Of a stretch of 64,000 nucleotides of DNA, positions 1 to 10,051 are shown piece by piece. The notes under the pieces are model-generated. The model made no database searches. It saw only the letters and a program-made list of their open reading frames with translations, and was not told the origin of the DNA. The translations under genes were made by a program, and so were the position numbers. Origin of the DNA: Areca catechu (Eukaryota; Streptophyta; Magnoliopsida; Arecales; Arecaceae); assembly GCA_021397845.1 (NCBI GenBank), contig CM038039.1, positions 4,085,731-4,149,730 of the forward strand. Direction: 5' to 3'. The stretch's first letter is position 1; each line of letters opens with the position of its first letter.

Positions 1-260
1 TTCTCTCCCGCTCCTTCACCAGGTGGCTCCCTAAGGGTTGAGCCCACCTCGACCGAAGTCGAGCCCTTCCTGCTCCTTCGCCATGTTGCTCCCCAAGTGC
101 GATCCCACCTCGGTCGAAGTCGAGTTCTCTCCTGCTCCTTTGCCAGGTGGCTTTTCAAGGGTCGAGCCCATCCCGGCCGAAGTCGAGTTCTCTCCTGCTC
201 CTTCGCCAGGTGGCTCCTCAAGGGTCGAGCCCATCCCGGCCGAAGTCAAGCTCCTTCCTT
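1..260. repeat. 63-bp tandem repeat in LTR fragment
   Basis: About four 63-bp units, each with GTCGAGYYCWYYCCTGCTCC followed by TTCGCCAGGTGGCT-type sequence. Conceptual translation on the minus strand gives a 21-residue repeat (STSAGMGSTLE...), which reflects the DNA repeat and not a gene. Confidence 0.75.
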
Positions 261-1083
261 TAGAAGAGTCACAAAAGCGAAGAGGACGTCAGCACCAAGT
301 CTGCGATCGAAGCCGGCGCTCGTAGTACGGCGTGTCCAGAGCGGCGCCCCAAAGCTAGAAAAGCGTGCATACTATCGTTTGCACCATTCGGGGAAGAGAG
401 CCCCGATCGAGGCACCTGGTCCTGCAGCCGACCACCTGCACCACCCACAAAGAGAAGGCCGCATTGGGGACCTCAGACCCAAGGGTGGCTGCACCCGGAT
501 CAAGGCCTTGCTAAACTTTCCCAATCGTGATAACCCACTGGAAGAACGAGGTTTGCAACATAAATCCCTACTATGAGGAGAAATGACCTTGGAAGCATGG
601 CCTCGGATGTCGTTAACCCTCGAGCACCCCAAGAGGGGGAAAACCAAGGCAAAAAGAGGGGAGAGCCGGTGATCTAAAAGGAGGACTCAGCAGGCGAGAA
701 GAAGGTAAGCACGGAAAAGAACAGAGGAGGAGAGACAAAGGAAGAGAGGTCACGAAGACCTTCCAAATGGCTCCGTGAGAGAGTCCTGACGAGCACAGCC
801 ATCTTAGCTCGAGTCTCGCTCCCCTCTTACCATTCCTACTCTATCTTTTACTAAATATTCTCCTCCAAGCATGGTGACCGAACTTGGATCCATTTTGGAA
901 GATCTGTTCCTCTTTACTGTCCACTGACTTGATCATCGGAGTGCCTCCGCCAGAATTTTTGGCCCTGGTTTCTAACTTTATCTTGAAGGACCGGAGGCTG
1001 TTGGATTCGAGAAAGATGGGGCTGACGTCCAGTGCCATATTGGAGCTGCAGGCCACGACAGTGAGGACGGCAATAGTTATTAT
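1..1083 (-). mobile_element. Tat-like gypsy LTR fragment (cut by window start)
   Basis: Read on the minus strand from about 1083 downward, this stretch follows the plan of the element A LTR: a TATTGCCG-like start, a GTGGCC(T/C)G(C/T)AGCTSC block, then a CACTCCGAtGrTCAAGTCAGT block and an AACAGATC block. The far end (1-260) is about four copies of a 63-bp unit containing GACTTCGGCCG, like the repeats inside the other gypsy LTRs here. The ends are decayed and no partner LTR lies in the window. Orientation matches element C. The assignment rests on shared blocks, not on an alignment. Confidence 0.6.
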
Positions 1084-1275
1084 TTTGATAATGGATATTT
1101 GTATTTGCCAACTTGATACTATCATATTTCATATATTATATTTGGATCTTTTGGAACATGATACTGGTTTGAAAAATCTTGAATTAAATATGGTTTGACA
1201 ATTATATTGAGATTTGGTTAAACTGATAATTAAAAAAGAATATTTTGGACTGTCCATGCCATATAGAGAATAACT

Positions 1276-1490
1276 GAGTCATGGACTGATAATATGTAGG
1301 ATAGTCGAGCCATGGATGGATAGTACATGGAATAGTAGGTCATGAACAGATGGTACGTGGAATAATCGAGCCACAGACTGATAATATATATAATCGCTGA
1401 GCCACGGACAAATAGTAATGGAATAGCCGAGCCATGGGCAGATAATACGTGAGTTAGCCTGGCCATGGATGGTTAGTACATGGTCGATTT
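1276..1490. repeat. about 38-bp minisatellite in AT-rich flank
   Basis: Five to six imperfect units of the type GAGCCATGGACTGATAATA separated by short AT-rich stretches. The surrounding 1084-1804 is AT-rich and holds no coding signal. It may be part of an old LTR into which element A inserted. Confidence 0.6.
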
Positions 1491-2676
1491 GAGATATGCC
1501 CATCATGGGCTAAGCGTAAATGTGGTTAGTCCAAATCATAAAGAAGGTTATTGATCAAACTGGACATAAAATGGTTTTATGATAGTTGAATTATTTCGAA
1601 TTCATGACATGATATTTATGATTCATGGTTTATTATTAATTTTCTTATTATTTTTTATTCATATATTTATAGATAAAATTATATGGAAATCTTTATTGGA
1701 CTGAAAAGCTCATTCTCTATTTCTTTATTTCTTTCAGAGTTGCAGGACAACATGGGTTGGGTTGAGTGTGAGACCGAGTACCAAGATCTTTAATTATTTA
1801 GTTAGTCCTTGTTGCCACTAAGATCGCCGTGGCTCGTAGCTGCTGTCAGTGCTAGAGTACGCTTCCCTCGCTAGTTGGCGGTCCTCTAGTCCCGGACCTG
1901 CAAAATAGGGGTCAGTGACCGAGGCCGGGATTTTCAGCGGGGGCACTCCGACGGTCAAGTCAGTGACGATCCAAGAGAACAGATCCTCCTGGTCGAGCCC
2001 TTCTTGATGGACTCCACACGAGGAGGAGTGTGTTGTGTGAGAGTGGGATACAAGTGTATCGGGGAAGTGTGGCCTGGTTAGAGGGAGTCTCTATATGGCC
2101 CTTCTGCCCGACCTTGCTTGAGAATGCTGGTGGTGCCGTGCTCCTCTTCTTGGTGGAGCTCGCACTTGTGTTTTTGTGGTATGGCTTGTGCCTTACCTGT
2201 GCTGTTGTTGGTGTTACCTCCAAGTTTGTTGTGAACTAGGTTACCGTTGAGCGTCCATCTCGAGATCTCCACTGGGCTATTAGGCGCGTGCGGCGGTGTC
2301 CCAAGGAGCCTTTCCCGATTCATGATAAGGGGAGCTATCATGTGCTCCGACACTCCTCTTGGTCTCCTCATTCTGGGAAACCTGGTAGTACCTCGATCGG
2401 TGGGCCGCCGCCCCTGGGATTCGAATCTCCTGGTTGGCTTCCTCTCTCGGGTGGTCCAGGTGGTTGGTGAGGAGCGTGGCATCTCGATCAGTGTGCTTCT
2501 CCTCTTTCTAGTATAACCGATGGCTGCAGGCGGTCAGTACGGTATGGTAGGTGCTCCAGTGTAGTCCTCGGTCGGCTCGCCGGTGTCTTGGGATGGTGGT
2601 GCCAACGTCGGAGCCGGGGCTGAGCTGGAATGGCAGGGCTCGCTCCGACCTAGATGCCCCGAGCTTGCGGGGTCAT

Positions 2677-4248
2677 TGTTGCCTAGTAAGCAACCCAAGA
2701 GGGGAGATAAATTGGGTTTCTAACAATTTAAGCTAAGCTTGAATTAAACAAATAACAAACTTTACAAGACAAGATTTGCAATTCAATAAGGTACTAGAAT
2801 TTAAAGTGTAATGCTCTAATATAAAGGTGTAGTGGAAATTGAAAGCAATAGGCAATAAGGAGATGAGCAAGGAAGGAGAAACAAGTAATCACAAACACAA
2901 CAATCTATAGTGGTTCGGTGCCAACAATGCACCTACATCCATTCCTCAAGATCCCTTTGGGAAGTCATTATAATCCAAAGATTACAGCCGATTAGTTTTC
3001 CGGGCTCACTAATCAAAACCCGACTTGTTTTTACAAGGCTCACAAGTCACAACCTCACTTGGTTTTATGGGCTAACCAAGAACCTTAGTGGTTTTGCGGG
3101 CTAACCACCAACCTAATTGGTTTTCAAGGCTTACCAACAACCTCACTTGATTTTCCAATAGGCTAACCAATAACCTTTACAAGATAAAAGATAGGGAAAT
3201 AAAGAACCAATGTAAGCTTTCAATAAAAAGTAAATAAGTCGATGTAGCTCGAAGTAGTGTTACTTTGCTCTTGTTGAAGCCTTTTGAATGCCCAAGAATG
3301 AATGATCTTTAATGCACTTGATAGCTTTGAATGCATGGAAGGCTTCCTTCTTGCTTGAGAGTGGTTGAGCTTTGAATGAATGGGAGTTAAGGCTCTTCTC
3401 TCTTATTTTCTCTTTAAACTCTTCAAGGATATTTTATACAATGAATAGTTATTGTCTTGATTTGATTTGAATCCTTTATATATCTTTCCAAGCCTCCAAA
3501 ATCGAAATCTAGCCGTTATACATGAAAAACTAGCCGTTGGAGGGCATTTGGGAGAGTTCTGCGCTTGAAAAAAACTAGCCGTTACTGTTGTCAGAACTCC
3601 ATGTATCGACACTTTCTCTTTATATGTCGACACATCCAGTCGACATATGTTCTTTTTGAGTCGACACAAGTTCAAAATATTTCATTTGGATTCTCTGAAA
3701 AATCAGCTGAGTCGACACATTCTCAGTGGAGTCGACACATAGAGTCGACACATTAGGTCCGTGTGTCGACACATCAACTGTTCCTTCAACTTCTGCAAAT
3801 TCCATGGCTTGAAATTCTCAGGCGATGTGTTGATCTATGTGTTGACACTTTGAGTCGACACATAAGGTCCATGTGTCGACACATCATCTGTGCCATTTGA
3901 AATCTCGCTGCGTGCCGGTCTGAATCGACACACCATCTTCATGTGTCGACACATCAAGTCATGTGTTAACACCTTTAGTCGACACATCATCAAAAAGATA
4001 TAGAATTTGCTGAACTTGAGCTGGAACATGTCTTCATTTACCTTGGTTATCCATTCAACCAACTCTTTGAGTGTCCAAGTATAGTTTTGTGCAATCATTC
4101 CATTCAAACTTGCTTCTACAACATAATTGGGCTTCTTCAAATTTTGTGAGTATCCTTTCATTTGAAAACACACTTAAAGTAAATCATTAGTCCTCAAATT
4201 ATACTTAACTATTTTGCTTTTCATCAAAATCAATTAGTGGAGTCAACA
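2677..4248 (+). mobile_element. Solo LTR, copia (SIRE-like) candidate
   Basis: A 1,572-bp block begins TGTTGCCTAGTAAGC, ends GTGGAGTCAACA and interrupts the element A LTR. The uninterrupted right LTR reads GCGGGGTCGTCTCGG at the same point. Flanks are gtcat (2672-2676) and atcat (4249-4253), a 4/5 target duplication. No coding sequence lies inside, so it is a solo LTR. The opening AACCCAAGAGGGGAGATAAATTGGGT resembles LTRs of large plant copia elements; that family call is inference. Between 3600 and 3990 it is rich in GTCGACACAT motifs. The strand is not certain. Confidence 0.75.
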
Positions 4249-4254
4249 ATCATC

Positions 4255-4735
4255 TCGATGGAGGAGGGCAGAGTGTGGGCCCGATCCAGAGTGCTCGCGC
4301 TCGGAGAGGCTCCACGTGGCGGAGGAGTGCTGAGCTCGACTCCGACCACAGGGCTCAACCTCCGAGGGTCTCGCTCTAGAGGGCAGAGTGCGGGCCCAGT
4401 CCAGAGGCCTTGTGCTCGGAGAGGCTCCACGTGGAGGAGTGCTGAGCTCGACTCCGACCACAGGGCTCAACCTCCGTGGATCTCGCTCTGGAGGGTAGAG
4501 TGCGGGCCCGGTCCAGAGGGCTTGCACTCGGAGAGGCTCCACGTGGTGGAGTGTTGAGCTTGACTCCGACCACAGGGCTCAACCTTCGAGGGTCTCGCTC
4601 TGGGGGGCAGAGTGCGGGCCCAATCCAGAGGGCTCACGCTCGGAGAGGCTCCACGTGGCGGAGGAGTGCTGAGCTCGACTTCGACCACAGGGCTCAACCT
4701 CCGAGGGTCTCGCTCTGGAGGGCAAAGTGTGGCTC
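4255..4735. repeat. 113-bp tandem repeat in element A left LTR
   Basis: About four units containing GGAGAGGCTCCACGTGG and CGACTCCGACCACAGGGCTC. The same array is at 13120-13610 in the right LTR, so it was part of the LTR before insertion. ORFs across it on both strands follow the repeat and are not genes. Confidence 0.85.
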
Positions 4736-4923
4736 TGGCCTAGGCATCCCGAGCTCGCAGGTCTGACCTGGCGGAGGATGGAGCTCGGCTCGCTGTCTCG
4801 AGGGAGATCAGCTCTGCTCGGTAGAGGAGTCCAGGCAGGAGAATTGATGCGACGTCCGACGCGGTGTCTTCCTTTGACGTGGCACCTATCAGCTCCTCCT
4901 ATGTCAGCGATCCCACCACATCA

Positions 4924-5454
4924 TTTGCCTCCCACTCCCGAGGCTCGTTAGTGCGCGGCGCTCGGGCCGAAGGGAGTAATTATGGAGCTGACATGGAAAG
5001 GCGAGAATCCGGCGCAATGATGGCCATGATTGCTTGGCGCTTCATGAGACGGTCCTGCGGACCAATGCAAGGGCGCCACATAGCCATGTCCGAGGAGTAG
5101 TTAATGTTGGCACAGAATTCAGAGTGGCCGGGATGCCGTTTTCGTCGATGGGCAGCACGTGGCATGGATCCATTGACGGAGGGGTCGGATTGGTACAAAT
5201 CCATCGGGTCATTTCAAAATGAAAAGAGGGCCTTACCCGAGACATCCATTCTTTTGAATTCTCTGCTCCTGCTGCTGCGTTCGAGCTTTCTTCTTCCTCC
5301 CAGTTATCTCAGATCTTTTAAGGAACCAGGTTAGTCTCCTCTTTCTTCTCCCCTTGCCAGAGTAGGGTTCTTTCTCCGGGTTTGGGGTCTCCTTCGAGTT
5401 GAGTCTGCTCTTTCATCCTCCACTTCGAGTCCTTCACTTCCCTTATTCTTGAGG
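4924..5454 (+). promoter_or_regulatory. Leader/promoter region of the element A antisense gene
   Basis: 531 bp between the LTR end and the start codon of the antisense gene. It begins with the minus-strand polypurine tract (4924-4940) and turns pyrimidine-rich (5260-5430) just before the ATG, as a 5' leader might. No clear TATA box was found. The matching intervals are 18008-18493 in B and 55710-56193 in C. A promoter here is inferred from position only. Confidence 0.35.
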
Positions 5455-7900
5455 ATGTCCCATTTTGGCCCGAGCTTCCGCCCCTCCACTGATCAGGGCA
5501 AGGCCAGTCCCTCCGAGCGGAGGCCGACGTCTTCTTCCTCCTCCGGTGAGGGGGAGGATGCGACTCGCTTCGAGTTCAGTAGGAGGCGTCCTCCCGGTCC
5601 GGTGCTCATCAGGGAGCCAGGGTCCGGTCCTTCTCTCCCTCCTCCTTCTGCACTTGTTTTTGAGTCTGTCCGGTCCACAGGTCCTGGCGGGGTCGCCTCG
5701 ATGATCACCGTCGAGGAACTGGGGACCGTTCGGGATGTCTATGGCATCCCACATTCTGTTCGGCTTATGGTCCCTCGTTCGGGGGAATGGGTCACTTCCA
5801 GTGGCCCGGGATGCCTTGCTTTTTATGAGACATTCTCTGGGGGTCTTCGATTTCCTTTCCATCCCTTCTTCCTGTCCGTCTTGGACAACTATCGTTTGGT
5901 CCCTGCCCAGTTAGTGCCAAACGTCATTAGGGTCATCTTCTCTTTCATCGTGGTCTACCACCTTCACGGGTTTGTTGCCCGGTTCTCTTTGTTCAGGGCT
6001 TTCTTTGCCCTGAAGCGCCACCTGACTGAGAACGGGTGGTGGTCCTTGTCCTCTCACCCGGAGGGCATTAGATTCGAGCTCCCCTCTTCTGTCAAGGGAT
6101 GGAAGAGTAAATTCTTCTTCGTCGTGGTTGAGGGGGTCGACTGGGTCTGGAGCGATCCGGACCAGTCCTCCAACCAAAATTCTGTGGTCGATGCGGCTGA
6201 CCGGGATGACTATGAGCAGCTCCACACCGTCTATATCCCTTCTCTCGAGGTCCTGTTATCAGATCAGAACCTTTCTGATGCCAGGGTCGATCCAACAAAT
6301 GGGTTGGGTGAGTTCGATCTGAACTTTTCTTCTTCTTCCTTGCATTCCTTTCACTGCCTCCTACAGACTCTGACCGTTGTGTGATTTGCATGCAGGGATG
6401 ATTTTCACAAAGAGTGACCTGCTGGCGATCACTCGAAAGAGATCGCCAACCGGGTTGGTTGAGGAGCCCTCGACAGGCGGGCCTGGGGCGAGGGCGCACC
6501 CGCAACTGCTCCTGCCATGGTGGCCGGTCCGAGCTCTGCTGCCTCCACCGGTCAGAGTTCGAGGGCGGCCCGAGCTGCCTCTACGACTGTGGAGAGGGTT
6601 GCGTCCGCGGTGCCGGGGCCGGTCCAGCAGGAGGCCCAGACGGCCCCAAAGCAGCGCGGTCATCAGGGGGCGGCCCCCGCTACAGAGCCTGAGGTAGTGG
6701 CACGGGCGAGGGCCACAACTGCTGCTGCTGCGTCTTCCAGTCCTCCGAGTCCGCATGTGATCGAGATCAGGGACGAGGAGGTTCGGGTTGTGACCAAGGC
6801 TGTGACTGAGGAGCCGCCTGCACCGGTGTCGGCTCCTCAGCCTGCCTCCAGGGGCCCTGCAGCTAGTGGGGCAAGGCCACCTACTCCAGGAGAGAGTAGG
6901 AGGGAGGAGGGGTGACGGCGTCTCCCCTTCAAGATGGGGCCAGAGAGCTCGTTCATCCGGAGCTCTGAGCTAACCGAGCGCATGATGGATTTCTCAATCC
7001 AGACATGTGATCGGCAGGATATGATTGGAATGCGGCTTGGCGATGTCCTCAACACCGTCTTCCCCTAGCTCTACTCGGTGAGTTGTCCCTTTCTTCTCTT
7101 TTTCTTCTTCTCTCTTTTTTTTTTTTGAGCTGACCTCTTTTCATGGTGCAGATCGGCGCCGAGGCCCTCTTCATTAAGGGGTGCTATCAGAACTGGGAGC
7201 GCATCGAGTGGCAACAAGCGGCCGAGATCGAGTCCCTGAAGATCGATCTGAAGGAGAAGATCGGGGTCAATGGGGCGCTCGTGCAGAAGGTCAAGAACTT
7301 GGAGAAGCAGCTTGCCGACGCCGAGGGACGAGCGAAGAGACTCCTGGAGGCTCGTGACCTGCAGCGGAGTCACTCGAAGAAGGCTATCAACGATCTCTCC
7401 ATTGTCGAAAAGAAGCTGAACTGGTATAGTGCGAGGCTGATCGGCACAAGGAGGCGTACCAAGCTGCTCAGGCGGAGCTGGCAGCAGGGAAGGAAAAGCT
7501 GGCCGCGGTTGAGAAGGTGGCAGAGGTGGCGGCCAAGTTGACGGAGGCTGCCAGGATGGAGGCCGCTGAGGCAAAGAAGGGGGCCGTCGAGGCCAAAAAG
7601 GACACTGAGGAGGCCGTTGCCAAGTTCAAGGCCTCGGAGGAGTTCGTTGCCGAGATTCACCAGACGGCATCGGACTCCTTCTACAAAGGCTTTATGTTCT
7701 TGCACGGTCGGATCGAGGCGCTTGTTCCCGAGAAGAGCCGTAGTCACCTCAGGTATCCTTCCACCTCGGATGCGGAGCTTGAAGAGGAGGTCATCGAGGA
7801 AGTTGTGGCCTCCGAGCCTTCAACGCCAGTTGAGGTCGAGTCGTGCGAGGCCGGAGCTGATCAGTCGAAGGTTCTTGAAGGCGGGGCCTCTCAGCCTTAA
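5455..7900 (+). pseudogene. Antisense additional ORF of element A (gypsy-type transposon domain), broken
   Basis: Homologous exon by exon to the intact gene at 18494-20780. Exon 1 (5455-6307) begins MSHFGPSF and carries the conserved domain (VYGIPHSVRL, LRFPFHPFFL, RLVPAQL, GFVARFSLFRAF, LPSSVKGWKSKFFF). Intron 1 is 6308-6395 (GTGAG...GCAG). Exon 2 (6396-7077) starts GMIFTK, and intron 2 is 7078-7151. Exon 3 (7152-7900) is a charged, coiled-coil-like segment ending TAA. Lesions: frameshifts near 6486, 6905 and 7435, and a TAG near 7067 where B and C read Gln. The domain is the family named putative gypsy type transposon (Transposase_28); its biochemical role is unknown. It runs opposite to gag-pol. 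The splice sites survive although the frame does not. Confidence 0.82.
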
Positions 7901-8032
7901 GGCCCAGCAGGGGGGCCGTCCAGCGCAGAATAGTCCTTTTTCCTTTCTTCTGTATTTTGTTTTCTTTCTGTACTTGGTCGGGTCACCTGGCATGTCGGGG
8001 GTCCGTAAAATGCTTGTAACTGGCACTTAGTC

Positions 8033-8038
8033 AATAAA
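8033..8038 (+). terminator. Poly(A) signal of the element A antisense gene
   Basis: AATAAA lies 133 bp past the stop codon, inside CACTTAGTCAATAAAACTTG. Element B has the variant AATGAA at 20876-20881, after the same CTGTCGGGG and GTACC context. Position and sequence fit a plant polyadenylation signal. Confidence 0.55.
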
Positions 8039-8184
8039 ACTTGAATCTTCTTTGCAACCTGTCTCCTTCTTGGCTCTTCCCTCTTTTTCCTCTTTCTTTC
8101 ACTCTCCTTTCTCTCTTCTCTTTCTTCTTCTTCTTCTTCTTTTTTTTTTTGATGAGTGGGGAGATCAGAGAAGAGGGTCTCGCC

Positions 8185-9955
8185 TTGCCTAGGGCTGAGT
8201 TACCAGGCTTTGGTGTCGGTAAGTCGGGCGCAAAGTTTTGGTAGTTGTGAGCAGCTGGGCTCGGTAATTCCTTGGCCGGAGAGCTGGGCCCCGGTCCAAG
8301 GTGTCTGAGGACTGGTCTCAGGTCTTGGATCGGTGTCTCGGAGCTGGGCTCGAAGACGGTTGATGATTGAGAGCAGCATGGCTCGAAGGTCCCTTGGCCG
8401 GAGATCTGAGCTCTGGTCTTGGGTTGACATCTTGGAGCTGGGCTCGAAGACGGTTGATGACTGAGAGTATGGCTCGAAGGTCCCTTGGTCGGAGATCTGA
8501 GCTCCGGTCTTGGGTTGATGTCTTGGAGCTGGGCTCGAAAATGGTTGATGACTAAGAGCACGTGGCTCAAAGATCCCTTGGCCGGAGATTGAGCTTCGGT
8601 CTTGGGTTGGCATCTTGGAGCAGGGCTCGAAGACGGTTAATGACTGAGAGTAGCGTGGCTCGAAGGTCCCTTGGCTGGAGATCTGAGCTCCGGTCTTGGG
8701 TGATGAAATGAAAGTTTTGTTGCTGCATTTCCCTCTTATTCTCTTTATTTCCTTCCCCTCTCTCTTCTTCTTCTTTCTTTTTCTTTTTTTTTGATGAGTG
8801 GGGAGATCGGAGAAGAGGGTCACAGGTTTTGGTTGCCTTGGAGCTAGGATTGAGGCCTTCCTGGCCGGAGAGCTGGGCCCCGGTCCAAGGGTTTTCTGAG
8901 GACTTGGCTCAGGTCTTTGGCACCTTGGAGCTAGGCTCGAGGCGTTGATAGGAACTGCTTGGCTCCACGATCCCTTGGCGTCTCTGAGCTGGGCTCGAAG
9001 ATGTTTGAGATTGAGAGCAGCTTGGCTCGAAGATCCCTTGGCCGGAGATCTGAGCTCCGGTCTTGGGCTTGCGTCCTAGACCTGGGCTTAGGGACATTGT
9101 TGATTGAGAGCGGCATGGCTCGAAGATCCCTTGGCTGGAGGTCTGAGCTCCGATCTTGGGCTGGCGTCCTAGAGCTGGGCTCGGGGACATTGTTGTCTGA
9201 GAGCGGCATGGCTCGAAGATCCCTTGGCCGGAGGTCTGAGCTCCGATCTTGGGCTGGCATCCTGGAGCTGTGCTCGGGGACGTTGTTGTCTGAGAGTGGC
9301 ACGGCTCGAAGATCCCTTGGTCGGAGGTCTGAGCTCTGGTCTTGGGCTGGCATCCTGGAGTTGGGCTCGGGGATGTTGTTGATTGAGAGCGGCATGGCTC
9401 GAAGATCCCTTGACGTCTTGGAGCTGGGCTCGGAGATGTTTGAGATCGAGAGCAGCTTTGCTCGAAGATCCTTTGACATCTCGAAGCTGGGCTCGGAGAC
9501 GTTTGAGATTGAGAGCAGCTTGGCTCGAAGATCCCTTGGCCGAAGGTCTGAGCTCTGGTCTTGGGCTGGCGTCCTGGAGCTGGGCTCGGGGATGTTGTTG
9601 ACTGAGAGTGGCATGGCTCGAAGATCCCTTGGCTGGAGGTCTGAGCTCCGGTCTCGGGTTGGCATCCTGGAGCTGGGCTCGGGGATGTTGTTGATTGAGA
9701 GCGGCATGGCTCAAAGATCTTTTAGCTGGAGGTTTGAGCTCTGATCTCGGGCTGGCATCCTGGAGCTGGGCTTGGGAATGTTGTTGATTGAGAGCGGCAT
9801 GGCTTGAAGATCCCTTGACGTCTCGGAGCTGGGCTCGGAGATGTTTGAGATTGAGAGCAGCTTGGCTCGAAGATCCCTTGGCTGGAGGTCTGAGCTCCGG
9901 TCTTGGGCTGGCGTCTTGAAGCTGGGCTCGAGGATGTTGTTGATGCTTCCCTGCA
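8185..9955. repeat. about 93-bp tandem array between antisense gene and pol
   Basis: Some 16-18 imperfect units of the type GAGCTGGGCTCG...GAGAGCRGCATGGCTCGAAG...TCTGAGCTCCGGTCTTGGGC. A pyrimidine/poly(T) and GATGAGTGGGGAGATC block occurs twice (near 8120 and 8770). Long ORFs on both strands (for example 8959-9744 plus, 9169-10077 minus) are repeat translations without codon character. The array sits where the antisense gene (from the left) and gag-pol (from the right) end. Confidence 0.85.
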
Positions 9956-10051
9956 AGACAGATAGATACTCGTGCAAGGAAAAAGTCATTATCATCATTA
10001 TTGATAAGAAACCTTACATCATTGATGGTATCTTTGCATATTACAGGCATC

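Larger units (their letters stand above)
1810..4923 (-). repeat. Element A 3' LTR (left), interrupted
   Basis: Starts TGTTGCCACT at 1810 and ends CCACATCA at 4923. Removing the solo LTR at 2677-4248 and one target copy leaves about 1.54 kb, matching the right LTR. The inner end is followed by TTTGCCTCCCACTCCC, a polypurine tract on the minus strand, as expected beside a 3' LTR. The half from 4255 to 4735 is about four 113-bp tandem units that also occur in the right LTR. Confidence 0.88.
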
